A stretch of 64,000 nt of DNA from Chryseobacterium sp. SN22 (GCF_008329705.1 NZ_VTSX01000003.1:62001-126000), one strand, 5' to 3'. Counted from the first letter of the stretch, positions 8,422 through 17,292 are shown. Notes: generated by a model not told the origin, from the letters alone. Translations and numbers: made by a program.

Positions 8422-9222
8422 TTATGGTTTATTCTTGTTTTCAGGGATCAGAAGATCAGCAGGACTTATGGTGTAAGATAATTTAGGATACACAAAATCC
8501 AAAGACCGGTTTTCCTGGCTGCGCAGATGGAAAAATTCTTTTTCTTTCTCCTCATCAGCAAGAATCAGTAATTTTCCGTTCAGGAAATAAGGTTGAGTAT
8601 CCTCAAATTTTATGAAAGTTTTAGAAGTTCTGAAAGTCATCCCAAGCCATCTGTTATCGTGATAATCTTTAGGACTCTGCTTTGAACCCAGAATAATTTT
8701 ATGCTGGAATTTTTTATTGGTCTCTGTTGAAAATAAAACGACAGAATGGTGATCCAGTACAATTTCAGATTCTTCCTCTGTAATTTTGTTTTTTAAGACC
8801 AGTTTCCTTACCTGATTTTCCTGCAGGATATCCGGGTTTTCGTAACAAGAAAACAAAGCAATAAAAGAATTATCTTCCAGGTCGAGCGCCTGGTCAGAAT
8901 GAAATCCCATTTTGGAATAGGAGAGATCGTATACTTCGATCAAAGCGTTGTTAAAATCCTGTTCCGGCAATGCTGTAGTTGCGGCTGAAATAATTTTGTT
9001 GATCTGTTCAATAACCGTATGATGAACATCCGAAAATAAATTCGCGGGAATACTGTATCGTGTTGTCGTCCTTACAACCGCTATATTTCCATGATCTTCT
9101 TTTACAAGATGATTTCCCAATCTGCCTTTTCCCGTGGCTTCAAAGTCAGCGGAGTTCATCAGACTTTCAAATAAATTCTGCTCTGCCGGCAGTGTTATTT
9201 TATAAAACCCGTAAACATTCAT
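8422..9222 (-). CDS. 2OG-Fe(II) oxygenase-like protein, short paralogue
   Basis: A 266-residue protein with the features of the 2-oxoglutarate/Fe(II) dioxygenase superfamily in an AlkB-like order. HSD (in SKMGFHSDQAL, about residue 122) supplies His and Asp, KFQHKII (about 182) supplies the distal His, and WLGMTFRTSK (about 203) has an Arg placed to bind 2-oxoglutarate. No signal peptide is seen. It is homologous along its length to the C-terminal two thirds of the 409-residue protein encoded just upstream, whose stop overlaps this ATG by one base. The substrate is unknown; nucleic acid, protein or small molecule are all possible. The superfamily call rests on motifs read by eye. Confidence 0.65.
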   Translation of the reverse strand: MNVYGFYKITLPAEQNLFESLMNSADFEATGKGRLGNHLVKEDHGNIAVVRTTTRYSIPANLFSDVHHTVIEQINKIISAATTALPEQDFNNALIEVYDLSYSKMGFHSDQALDLEDNSFIALFSCYENPDILQENQVRKLVLKNKITEEESEIVLDHHSVVLFSTETNKKFQHKIILGSKQSPKDYHDNRWLGMTFRTSKTFIKFEDTQPYFLNGKLLILADEEKEKEFFHLRSQENRSLDFVYPKLSYTISPADLLIPENKNKP

Positions 9223-10451
9223 TACAGCAAAGGTTTTTCATAATCGCCCAGATTCATGCTGAAATGCGTTTTCCTGTATTCCACCATATTTGCCGTCATG
9301 TTTTCCTCATAATATGAATTCCGCAACTCTGCCTGCATTTCTGGTGTCATTTGCTCCAGTTTAATGCACTCATCATTTTCTCTGATGTAAGTATGGTTAT
9401 CCTTGTAAATCGCTTCAAGATTTGAACAGCGGACCACATAACCCATCCTTATCGGAATCTGATCGACCCCCAGAATAGAAGGGCGGATCTCATGCGTGTA
9501 CAGCCTGTTGGTAGATAACGGAATAATGAATGCGGAATCCGGATATAAAGTCACCGTAAATGCTTTTTCCAGGGATTGGTCTTCAACAGTTTTCTTGAGT
9601 CTGAAATGAAGTCTTGTCAGTGCACTGGTCTGCTTATAGCAAACGTCAAACCGGTCCGTTTCCGATGGCTTCAAATGCTTGGAATTGGAATTGTCATAAA
9701 AAGTACAGAAAGCGATCAGCCCTTCTTTCGGCATATCCTTCGTTTTGTCGGAGTGGGCTTTAATCTTGGCTTTGGATTCCTTTTCAGTATCCGGTGTTTT
9801 CTTCCTATTTTCATAGATCTGCACCAAAGCATGGTTCAGATCGGTTTTGTATTCAAAAGTTTCCTCTGCACATTGATTCAGCAGAGCGATAATTTTGCAG
9901 TCTGTTTCTCTGAAATTATCGGTTGGGCCTGTCAGATTACTGGAGCACCGCAGAAGATTAAAGTGTAGTATTTCTTCTTCATCAGATTCTTTGGTCACTT
10001 TACTAAGGTAGATGCCTTTCCTTAATGCTTTTGCTTCTTTGTTAGATTCGGTAAGTTCCTGAAAATGATGTTCGGATTTTACCTTTTCAAAAATATTTCC
10101 TTCATGAAAAAGCTTTCGGAAATAGACTCCTGCATTGCTGACGATCACAGGAACCGCTCCGATACTTACCGTTTCATATTTTTCTTCACGGATGTTTTCG
10201 TAATTCACTGAAAATTCACTGATGACATGCATGAAATAGCTGTTTTCCCGAAGGTCAATTAAATCTCCGCAGATGTATATTTTTTTGTGATCAAGTCCGG
10301 GGACTAATTCACGAACTATAGTTCCGCAGAAATTTTCAATAATATACTGGAGCTCTGCGTTGATTTCCTGATTATTTAAAACGACAAGAACGTTTTTTTC
10401 TTTTGATATTTTATTTTCCACTGAATAGTTATTCATTTTCTTATAATGCAC
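9222..10451 (-). CDS. 2OG-Fe(II) oxygenase-like protein, long paralogue with N-terminal extension
   Basis: A 409-residue protein, first gene of the minus-strand operon. Residues from about 105 onward align with the 266-residue neighbour: GVYFRKLFHEGNIFE matches GFYKITLPAEQNLFE, and HALVQIYEN matches NALIEVYDL. The triad is conserved as HSD in IKAHSDKTKD (about 230), His in YTHEIRP (about 325) and Arg in MGYVVRCS. The first 100 residues (with PGLDHKKIYICGDLID) form an extra domain I do not recognise. A charged Lys/Glu-rich insert precedes the HSD. A second ATG five codons in (MNNYSVE) may be the true start. Function unknown; the operon context suggests it acts with its paralogue and the FAD monooxygenase. 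Confidence 0.6.
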   Translation of the reverse strand: MHYKKMNNYSVENKISKEKNVLVVLNNQEINAELQYIIENFCGTIVRELVPGLDHKKIYICGDLIDLRENSYFMHVISEFSVNYENIREEKYETVSIGAVPVIVSNAGVYFRKLFHEGNIFEKVKSEHHFQELTESNKEAKALRKGIYLSKVTKESDEEEILHFNLLRCSSNLTGPTDNFRETDCKIIALLNQCAEETFEYKTDLNHALVQIYENRKKTPDTEKESKAKIKAHSDKTKDMPKEGLIAFCTFYDNSNSKHLKPSETDRFDVCYKQTSALTRLHFRLKKTVEDQSLEKAFTVTLYPDSAFIIPLSTNRLYTHEIRPSILGVDQIPIRMGYVVRCSNLEAIYKDNHTYIRENDECIKLEQMTPEMQAELRNSYYEENMTANMVEYRKTHFSMNLGDYEKPLL

Positions 10452-10552
10452 TGAAGATAGTTTAAAATTTTAATATTTGAATAACTTCTTTTTTATCAAA
10501 ATTATTAATCTGGTCTGGAAAGCAGTAAAAAAATTCAAGACAATCAATTTAT

Positions 10553-10727
10553 TTTTTTACGCAAAGCTTGTTATTCCTCATACATAGTGAGAGGAAGCAA
10601 AGAAGGGATCAGCAAGCTGATCTGATGAAGCGTATGTATAATCCGTCCGCTTAATCAGCGGCTTTGCCGCTTTACTTGGCTGTCTTAAAAATATGCAGAA
10701 TGCTTATAAAACTTTGCGTTAATATTG
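10553..10727. repeat. Intergenic element with ACGCAAAG terminal inverted repeats
   Basis: About 170 bases bounded by TTACGCAAAGCTT on the left and AACTTTGCGTTAA on the right, which are inverted copies of each other. Inside are short stems, including AGCGGC-TTT-GCCGCT near 10660-10675 and TCAGCAAGCTGA near 10610. A shorter element with similar ends lies at 37708-37793. It has no coding potential. It behaves like a dispersed, possibly MITE- or REP-like repeat, and fills most of the gap between 10452 and 10784. Confidence 0.5.
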
Positions 10728-10784
10728 CGAATGATCCTGCATTAATTTGTTTAATATAAGTCTTACTGTTGAGTACTGACAAAA

Positions 10785-10816
10785 AAATAAAAGAGACGGT
10801 CCGGAAACCATCTCTT
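10785..10816 (-). terminator. Rho-independent terminator for the 415-residue lipoprotein
   Basis: Ten-base stem AAGAGACGGT / ACCATCTCTT (one wobble) with a 6-base loop, followed on the minus strand by a long T-rich run. It is about 105 bases after the lipoprotein stop. Confidence 0.75.
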
Positions 10817-10920
10817 CTTTATTTCGGATGTCAATGTGAACTTCAAAAACTTCCAGCATACTCTTCCAGCCTATAAATCTGATTCTGCTTCAGGTTGACA
10901 TCAATTCAAACTCAACTTTT

Positions 10921-12168
10921 CTATTCATACTTGGAAAAATCAACGGCAAATATACACCGGTTCACCTGGCTTCCATTCTGTGCGCCTGCGTTGGGCTCAA
11001 ATTCCGTAAGACTCCACAGGTAATTATACTGGGATTCGTGGTAGAGCGATTCCGCTCCGTAGGGCCAGCGGAAACGTACTGTATCGTCAGCGCCATCGGT
11101 ATAACGGGCCAGTCTTGCATTGGATCCGTAAGAATTGCTCGGGGATCCGGTACAGGAAAGCCAGGTCCGGGTTCCTTTTCTGAATACGCCCTGTATTCCA
11201 TGCGCATGGTTATCGGTAAAAAGGCTGTTTTTCGGTGCTACCGATACAATTCCGCTATTCTGAAGTGTTCCGTTGGCATCAACAGGAAATCCGAAGACTT
11301 TAGGAACGATGGAAGCATCAGCGCTACCTGAATAATATTGTCCGGTCCAAAACTGGGTTCCTTCATCATTGACTTGAATTGTGGAAAAAGGATTGGCATT
11401 GTTGATTTTCTGATAGCCCGTCTGAGGCAGGATATACCGGTAATTGAAAGCGAATGAATTACCGTTGGAATCTTTACCGCATTTGTCATTGGTTGTATCG
11501 CCTGTGCTTACTTCAATGATTTTATCCAGATCAAATACACGGACCCCTAAATTCGTACTGCTGATATAGATTTTACCTTTAAAATAGGCCATCCCACCGG
11601 CATGCACGTTTAGCGGGGCGTATGAACCGTATTGTAAGTAACCTGTCGGGGTTGCCGGAATATCGGGCTGCACCAGCAGAATATGGCGATAGGTAAGATA
11701 AGTAGCTGAACCCGGACTGATGTCGATCAGGGTAATTCGCGATCCTTTGTATGCAGCTTCATTTTTGGCATACCAGCTTACCAGAAGATAGCGTACACCA
11801 TCTTTGCTGAATCCTGCAATTCCCTGCGGTCTCCAGAGCGGTGTTGTTTCATCATCGGTATTCCAGCGGATGCCTCTTACCCTGTTTTCTTCAGGAATAT
11901 TGAATCCGTAAACTTCCGTATAAGCGCTTCCGCCAATGGCCTGGCGGTTTTTATTGATCTGTGACGGATTTAAAAAACTGAAACCGGAATTGATATAGTT
12001 GCTGGTATCTACATAAGCATTAACACTTACGCTTGTATCTACAGATGCTCTGCCGGTATTGTCTTTTAAATACGGTTCTTCTTCTGTTGATGTTAGGGCA
12101 TTGTTCTGGCACCCGATGCCGGCCAGAGTACACAAAAGCATCCATCCAAGGAATTTTTTCTGAATCAT
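10921..12168 (-). CDS. Hypothetical secreted lipoprotein, probable beta-propeller
   Basis: A 415-residue exported protein. The N-terminus is a lipoprotein signal peptide (MLLCTLAGIGCQN, lipidated Cys about residue 20). A Ser/Thr-rich linker follows, and then a beta-rich body with repeated elements such as GIAGFSKDGVRYLLVSWY, AGGMAYFKGKIYISST and VRVFDLDKII. These elements resemble blades of a six- or seven-bladed propeller of the LVIVD/secreted type. Trp and Tyr are frequent, as in carbohydrate-facing surface proteins. No catalytic motif is recognised. It stands alone, with a terminator downstream. The propeller call is inference from the repeat pattern. Confidence 0.65.
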   Translation of the reverse strand: MIQKKFLGWMLLCTLAGIGCQNNALTSTEEEPYLKDNTGRASVDTSVSVNAYVDTSNYINSGFSFLNPSQINKNRQAIGGSAYTEVYGFNIPEENRVRGIRWNTDDETTPLWRPQGIAGFSKDGVRYLLVSWYAKNEAAYKGSRITLIDISPGSATYLTYRHILLVQPDIPATPTGYLQYGSYAPLNVHAGGMAYFKGKIYISSTNLGVRVFDLDKIIEVSTGDTTNDKCGKDSNGNSFAFNYRYILPQTGYQKINNANPFSTIQVNDEGTQFWTGQYYSGSADASIVPKVFGFPVDANGTLQNSGIVSVAPKNSLFTDNHAHGIQGVFRKGTRTWLSCTGSPSNSYGSNARLARYTDGADDTVRFRWPYGAESLYHESQYNYLWSLTEFEPNAGAQNGSQVNRCIFAVDFSKYE

Positions 12169-12715
12169 AATTAATAGTTTACACTGTTTTGAATTGGATG
12201 CGAAGCTATTGGATTCCTTAATGAACTGGATTGCGTTCCGGTTAATTATCTGTTAAGTTTATGCTGTTGAAAAAGAAATCGAAACAGACCGTTGCTAAAT
12301 ATCTTTCTTAAGACCGGTATTTTTGAAATTAAGATATACTTCAATGCTGCCATTGAAATTTTTTATTTCAAGCCTTTCTTTTACTTTTTGCTTTAAATTA
12401 TATGAATATTTATAAAAAAACACCCGGGAAGTTTTCCTGGCTTTTAGTAATTGGATAATCAACCTGTTGAAAGGAACAATAAAATTTCATTATCAAGAAA
12501 AACAATACCGCCTTAAAACAACTTATTTTTGCTCCTAATTTTGAATATACTTCAATTTCAGTTTTCACATTCCTAATGACATCATATTTTTTATCTTTGA
12601 TAAAATTGAAAACGGTTATGATTATTTTTATTTAAAAAGTAAACAAACGTATTTCCGAAAATAAAAGTCAGGAAAAATTTTCCGATTAAAATAGATTTCG
12701 TCCATAAACAAAAAT
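12169..12715. other. Noncoding A/T-rich gap between lipoprotein and rpoD
   Basis: About 550 bases with no convincing ORF, repeat or RNA gene on either strand. The part near 12169 must hold the lipoprotein promoter (minus strand). A short GC-containing dyad CACCCGGGAAG occurs near 12421. I see nothing else of note. Confidence 0.5.
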
Positions 12716-12746
12716 AAAAAAAACGGAGCCTGAAAATCAAGCTCCG
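12716..12746 (-). terminator. Rho-independent terminator for rpoD
   Basis: Stem CGGAGC / GCTCCG with an 11-base loop, followed on the minus strand by a T-rich tract. It lies 21 bases after the rpoD stop. Confidence 0.75.
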
Positions 12747-12767
12747 CCTATATATTCCGTTAAAAAT

Positions 12768-13634
12768 TTACTTCCCTAAATAAGATTTCAGAATCTTACT
12801 TCTGGTGTTGTGTTTCAATCTCTTAATCGCTTTTTCTTTGATCTGACGAACACGTTCTCTTGTAAGGTCGAAAGTTTCACCGATTTCTTCCAGCGTCATC
12901 GGGTGTTTCCCGTTCAGTCCGAAATACAGTCTTACCAGATCCGCTTCTCTTGGCGTCAGGGTATTCAAAGCTCTTTCGATTTCGATCTGAAGGGATTCCA
13001 GCATCAAATCTTTATCAGGGCTCGGAGATTCTCCTGAACGCAATACGTCGTAAAGATTGGAATCTTCACCTTCTACCAAAGGCGCATCCATCGACAGGTG
13101 TCTTCCGGAGTTTTTCATTGATTCCTTGATGTCTTCTTCACTCATATCGAGAACTTCAGCCAGCTCTTCCGGGGAAGGTGGTCTTTCGTTTTCCTGCTCA
13201 AGGTGCGCGTACGCTTTGTTGATCTTGTTGATGGAACCGATTTTGTTCAGCGGTAACCTTACAATTCTCGACTGTTCTGCCAAAGCCTGTAAGATCGACT
13301 GACGGATCCACCAAACCGCATAAGAGATAAATTTGAAACCTCTAGTTTCATCATACCTTTTTGCCGCCTTCATAAGTCCTAAATTCCCCTCATTGATCAA
13401 ATCGGGTAAAGAAAGACCCTGATTTTGGTACTGCTTGGATACGGATACCACGAAACGAAGGTTGGCTTTGATTAGCTTTTCCAGTGCTGCTCTGTCGCCC
13501 GCACGGATCCTTTGTGCCAGATCTACCTCTTCGTCCGCAGTAATAAGTTCCACTTTACCAATTTCCTGCAAATACTTGTCTAATGAAGCAGTTTCCCTGT
13601 TGGTTACCTGCTTAGTGATTTTTAATTGTCTCAT
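12768..13634 (-). CDS. rpoD: Primary RNA polymerase sigma factor RpoD
   Basis: A 288-residue group 1 sigma-70 factor of the short Bacteroidota type, lacking the long region 1.1 and non-conserved insert of E. coli RpoD. Region 1.2 is at about residues 15-50 ([15 protein letters not shown]). Region 2 is at about 60-130, with the [20 protein letters not shown] core and the -10 reading helix near [10 protein letters not shown]. Region 3 is at about 135-200, and region 4.2 is at about 230-280 with the [23 protein letters not shown]. It directs RNA polymerase to housekeeping promoters, which in this phylum have -7 TAnnTTTG and -33 TTG boxes. The gene is single and appears intact. Confidence 0.96.
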   Translation of the reverse strand: MRQLKITKQVTNRETASLDKYLQEIGKVELITADEEVDLAQRIRAGDRAALEKLIKANLRFVVSVSKQYQNQGLSLPDLINEGNLGLMKAAKRYDETRGFKFISYAVWWIRQSILQALAEQSRIVRLPLNKIGSINKINKAYAHLEQENERPPSPEELAEVLDMSEEDIKESMKNSGRHLSMDAPLVEGEDSNLYDVLRSGESPSPDKDLMLESLQIEIERALNTLTPREADLVRLYFGLNGKHPMTLEEIGETFDLTRERVRQIKEKAIKRLKHNTRSKILKSYLGK

Positions 13635-13739
13635 CTATTTTATCCTCAAAAAAGAGTTTCTATATATTATACGTATGAAACATCAGAAAGGTTACAGTAG
13701 TTGCAGAAATTTTTTATTGAATTAAACTTATTTCCGGAA

Positions 13740-14198
13740 ATTAGTTGTAAATTATGCCTCTCACGGTACAGAATGCCCGTCTTAGAGGGAGAAACCTAAC
13801 AGGAAGTCATTCTTTTAGGAGCTGTTTCCCGCTTTCCGTTGCAATCTTTTTTTTCAAAAAGGATTTACACTGCAATCGGGGCTAGGGCAGTGGTGTTTTG
13901 ATTCTGCTTTAGCCGGGAAGTTCAGGTCAGTCATGAATTCGGCTTCACCGGTGAATGGTGAATTTTCGTGATGTAATGAGAGGCAAATTGACCATTGATC
14001 GCTCATCTGCATTGCAAAACTCACCCTTCTAAAAACCACCCCCGTCAAAAATTCTTTTAGAATTTTCGCCACCCCTCCGGGGAGAGGAATTTTAATCCCT
14101 TTCATTATAGTAAGTTACTGATTTTAATAAACTCCGGTTTTTTAATCTTTATTTATCACTTAATCAGCATCAAATTCACCATTGACTATTGACCATTA
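13740..14198. repeat. Noncoding region with dispersed flavobacterial repeats
   Basis: This gap between rpoD and the nuclease holds no credible gene. It contains a palindromic AAAATTCTTTTAGAATTTT core (about 14048-14066) flanked by CACCCCCGTC and CGCCACCCCTCCGGGG. It also has several near-copies of ATTCACCATTGACCATT (about 13950, 13985 and 14172), with another copy at about 14230 after the terminator. An 83-codon minus-strand frame across it looks like translated repeat rather than a protein. Similar strings occur before the metallophosphoesterase near 50425. Confidence 0.5.
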
Positions 14199-14222
14199 AA
14201 AAAAGCGGAACCGAAGCCCCGC
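14199..14222 (-). terminator. Terminator with UUCG tetraloop for the S1/P1 nuclease
   Basis: On the minus strand GCGGGGC-TTCG-GTTCCGC forms a 7-bp stem (two G-U pairs) closed by a stable UUCG tetraloop and followed by seven T residues. It lies about 50 bases after the nuclease stop. Confidence 0.75.
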
Positions 14223-14271
14223 CTTATATCATTTAACAGCAAATTCACTATTCATTATTGGCCATTCACTT

Positions 14272-15063
14272 TTAAAAAAGATCATTCAGCCATTTTGCCA
14301 GTCTCAGTCCTCCGTAAAGAAGCTGTCTTTCCATCGTATCGTTGAATTTATACTGGTAATCGTAAGCCAGTTTAGAATCATTCGGCGTCTGGGCGTAGAT
14401 CTTGTTGGCAATTTTATGGGAGTCATATAACCAGTCTTCCAGCGTTCCGGTCTGGATATGCTTTACTTCCTCGTCGGTTTTGATGTCCAGAAGGTTAGCA
14501 TATTCCGTATAGCTGTATTTCTGGGAATCTACAAGTTTTCCGTCCCACACCGAATGCAGGTTGGTTTTTTCCCCGAAGTACGTCACATTGATTTTATTTC
14601 CGCCCAGATCTTCTGCTCTTCCCACGTGCAGCGGCTGAGCCAGGTCGCCCATGATATGGATCAGGAAAATCAGTGCGATCTTTCGGTCTTTTTCCGGAGT
14701 TTTCGGATCTTTGATCTGGCTGGACAGGGTTTTTGCCTGAGTATATAGGCTTGGGCCGGCCTGTGCCTTCAGTTTTTCTTCAAACACTTTGAAATCCGTC
14801 TGCGGATCGATGTTCACGTAATGCCAGGCTGAAGCCTGCTTCCAGGCGCCGGTGGTATCGGATTTAATGAAATCCGGCCAATTGGCCCAATACGCAAGGC
14901 GTTCCCTTCCCATCATTTTTTTGATTTCCCTTCTTGCCTTTCCGGAAAGGTGGTGCTCTGCAATTTCTGCAATAATCCGGTGTCCCGTAAGTCCCCACGC
15001 ATAAGAATACAGCGAAGAGGCCATGAAGGCCAGAACCAGAATCTTAGAATACATACTTTTCAT
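14272..15063 (-). CDS. S1/P1 family nuclease
   Basis: A 263-residue secreted zinc nuclease. A signal peptide (SKILVLAFMASSLYSYA) precedes the mature N-terminal Trp of AWGLTGH, which in this family ligates zinc together with His of GHRIIAEIA. The other ligands are visible: PDFIKSD, WHYVNID, HIMGDLAQPLHVGR (HxxxD) and LHSVWDGKL. Such enzymes cut single-stranded DNA and RNA and remove 3'-phosphates, and in bacteria act in the periplasm or outside the cell. I use the ATG at 15063; the one at 15075 adds four residues. The full set of metal ligands suggests an active enzyme. It is monocistronic. Confidence 0.92.
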   Translation of the reverse strand: MKSMYSKILVLAFMASSLYSYAWGLTGHRIIAEIAEHHLSGKARREIKKMMGRERLAYWANWPDFIKSDTTGAWKQASAWHYVNIDPQTDFKVFEEKLKAQAGPSLYTQAKTLSSQIKDPKTPEKDRKIALIFLIHIMGDLAQPLHVGRAEDLGGNKINVTYFGEKTNLHSVWDGKLVDSQKYSYTEYANLLDIKTDEEVKHIQTGTLEDWLYDSHKIANKIYAQTPNDSKLAYDYQYKFNDTMERQLLYGGLRLAKWLNDLF

Positions 15064-15370
15064 TGTAAATAACATTTTCAGGGGGCAAAGATACGGTTAA
15101 TTTTAAGGTTGCCATCAATCAAGAAAAAGGAGCGGGAAAATTTAATCAAATATTAATTTAAGTCTCAGGCAAAGGTAAAGGTAAAGATAGCGCGAAATAC
15201 CGATCTTTTTTATCTTCACCCCAAAACTCAGCCTTTATCCCAACCTTATTTTCTTTTTTTCTTCCTTTGCTCATAAATATTTACTATTTTTAATAGAAAA
15301 TTCATTGGGAAATATTTTTTCAATAATTTGAGATATACTATTTTTACACGTCAAAATCACAGCAAGGACC

Positions 15371-16312
15371 ATGTATGAGAATAATATTGTAGACATGCAT
15401 TACAATAAACTGCAGACCGATTTCAAAGCAGAAGCGGTAGCAGTAAATCTTTTAAAATACCACAGGGCGGTAAGCAATATTTTTATCGACCGGATCGGGA
15501 TTAACGACCGGGCTTATCTGAAGGATATCAAAAGCATTTCAAGCGATTATCTGGGATTTGATGAAGAAGTATTCACCATCGAAACTTACCGAGAAGGGAT
15601 TTACGATTATCTTCCGGAAGGGCTTTTCCATCCGCCGTCATTAGGGGCCTCGCGTAAAAATGTAGATACCGTTGTCCGCGAAATCCGCAGGCAGAAAAAA
15701 GTAGAGGAGGATGCCCGGAAATTTTTTAAGCCTTTTGAGCTGGAAATATTCTTTACCGAAATCAATGCTTTGCTGAAGGAATTTGATTTTGACATCTCCA
15801 GCGATACCGGTGCATTGCTGGATATCGTGAGCGAATTATGGCCGCTGATCAGAAAGCTTGATATACAAAATGCCTATATTTTTATCTATATCTTACCGTT
15901 TTTCCATCAGATCCGGGGCGATAAAAGCTGGTTTGAAAGGTGCATGACCGCTTTTCTCCAGGTTCCCGTGAAAGTTACCTTCGCACCGAATGTGATTGAC
16001 CGGATAGAGAAGGAAGATAATTCCATGCTGCTGGGGAATTCAAGGCTGGGTGTAACTTATATTCCAAGTGGAAGGCATATGGACGGCCAGCGGAACTGGG
16101 TGGTAAACATCGGGCCGATCCCGTATCAGGAGATGGAGAAATATATAGACGGAAGCCCCTTCAGGGAAGTTTTGCAGGCCATGTACGATTATTTCCTGCC
16201 TGTAAGCGTTGAAGTGGAGGAACAATTCATTACCGAGAAAAAAGAATATTCTTTTGCGCTGGAAGATGATGAAAGAAATGCAAACAGGCTCGGATACTCT
16301 ACTTTCCTTTGA
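15371..16312 (+). CDS. tssG: Type VI secretion baseplate subunit, TssG-like (T6SSiii)
   Basis: A 313-residue cytoplasmic protein, first of three genes that run tssG-like, tssN, tssK. Size, lack of membrane segments and position next to tssN and tssK fit the TssG wedge subunit of Bacteroidota type VI secretion systems. Segments such as YDYLPEGLFHPPSLG and GNSRLGVTYIPSGRHMDG look like baseplate wedge motifs. A basic coiled stretch lies at about residues 95-120 (VREIRRQKKVEEDARK). The next ATG (15395, MHYNKLQ) is an alternative start. TssF would be the main alternative, but TssF is about twice this length. The T6SS role is confident; the exact subunit is less so. Confidence 0.7.
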   Translation: MYENNIVDMHYNKLQTDFKAEAVAVNLLKYHRAVSNIFIDRIGINDRAYLKDIKSISSDYLGFDEEVFTIETYREGIYDYLPEGLFHPPSLGASRKNVDTVVREIRRQKKVEEDARKFFKPFELEIFFTEINALLKEFDFDISSDTGALLDIVSELWPLIRKLDIQNAYIFIYILPFFHQIRGDKSWFERCMTAFLQVPVKVTFAPNVIDRIEKEDNSMLLGNSRLGVTYIPSGRHMDGQRNWVVNIGPIPYQEMEKYIDGSPFREVLQAMYDYFLPVSVEVEEQFITEKKEYSFALEDDERNANRLGYSTFL

Positions 16313-16366
16313 AAATTTTAACTATATTTACATTTACCAAGAAAAAATATTAATTCGGAAAATCAG

Positions 16367-17281
16367 ATGGAAGTTTCGTCAGTAAAAGGAATCTTTTTAA
16401 GGTATATCATGATGCCTTTGTTTGCAGTGATTATGATGGTAATTTTAGGAGCCATCAGGAGAAATAAGCCTGCTGTAAAGATTAAAACCATAATCATTTA
16501 CTTTCTGCTGTGCAGTTTATGCCTGGCCATTCCGGGAATCTTCGGCTTCACAGGGAATCTCTTTAACCCGTATTGGTATCTTATTGCACAGATCGTTTAC
16601 CTTATTTTAGGAATCATTCACGTCAATTTATCAGACCGGTATTTCAAAAAGCACTTTACGTCCACTACAAAAAGTTTTTTATTTGAATCCATCCTCACTT
16701 TAACCTGCATAGGTTTCGGAGGCTACCTTTTTTACCTGATCTTTAACTGGATGAGCAAAGGAACCGGATACCCCGTAATGGCAGCGACCAGTATCTTTAT
16801 TTTCATGGTTCCCCTGGTGTTCCATTACTGTTATGTACAACTGATCAGCATTCCCGTGGATATCTACAAAACCTGGAGATACTCACCGGACCAGAAGCTG
16901 CCGGACTTTGAAGGCGCGGATTTCGACCGGCTGATGGTTTTAAATGTTGAACTGAGCAAAAACCTTGAAGAAGCCAACCGTTTCAGAATAAAAGCCAAGA
17001 CTCTTCCTACTGGGGTAACCTTCGGCGACTGGTTCTACCGGGTGGTTGACGATTATAACCATAAGAATCCGAATTCAGTGATCCATCTGACCGACGAGAC
17101 ACAGGAACCTTTTTACTGGATTTTCTATACCAAAAAGTCTTTTTTCAGCTTCAGGAAATATATTGATTTTGAACAGGATATTACCGAAAACAGAATTCAT
17201 GAAAATGATGTGGTGATCTGTAAAAGAGTCATTCAGCACGAGGAAGAAGGAGTCAGAAAACCACAGCCGCACACCGTTTAA
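16367..17281 (+). CDS. tssN: TssN family type VI secretion membrane protein
   Basis: A 304-residue inner-membrane protein with five predicted transmembrane segments at about residues 8-28, 38-60, 66-88, 104-128 and 138-160, then a soluble C-terminal domain of about 140 residues. This layout and the gene's position between tssG-like and tssK fit TssN, a component peculiar to T6SSiii of Bacteroidota. TssN is thought to take part in the membrane complex that replaces TssJLM. It starts 54 bases after tssG-like and ends 11 bases before the tssK ATG, so the three genes form an operon. Confidence 0.78.
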   Translation: MEVSSVKGIFLRYIMMPLFAVIMMVILGAIRRNKPAVKIKTIIIYFLLCSLCLAIPGIFGFTGNLFNPYWYLIAQIVYLILGIIHVNLSDRYFKKHFTSTTKSFLFESILTLTCIGFGGYLFYLIFNWMSKGTGYPVMAATSIFIFMVPLVFHYCYVQLISIPVDIYKTWRYSPDQKLPDFEGADFDRLMVLNVELSKNLEEANRFRIKAKTLPTGVTFGDWFYRVVDDYNHKNPNSVIHLTDETQEPFYWIFYTKKSFFSFRKYIDFEQDITENRIHENDVVICKRVIQHEEEGVRKPQPHTV

Positions 17282-17292
17282 AAATATTGAAT

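Noticed and set aside
10553-10727. CRISPR array or tRNA cluster in the repeat-rich gap
   Set aside because: There are no regularly spaced direct repeats and no cloverleaf; the structure is a pair of inverted ends with internal hairpins.
13854-14105. Open minus-strand frame of 83 codons between rpoD and the nuclease gene
   Set aside because: It runs through dispersed repeats and the AAAATTCTTTTAGAATTTT palindrome; the amino acid pattern is translated repeat, not a known protein.
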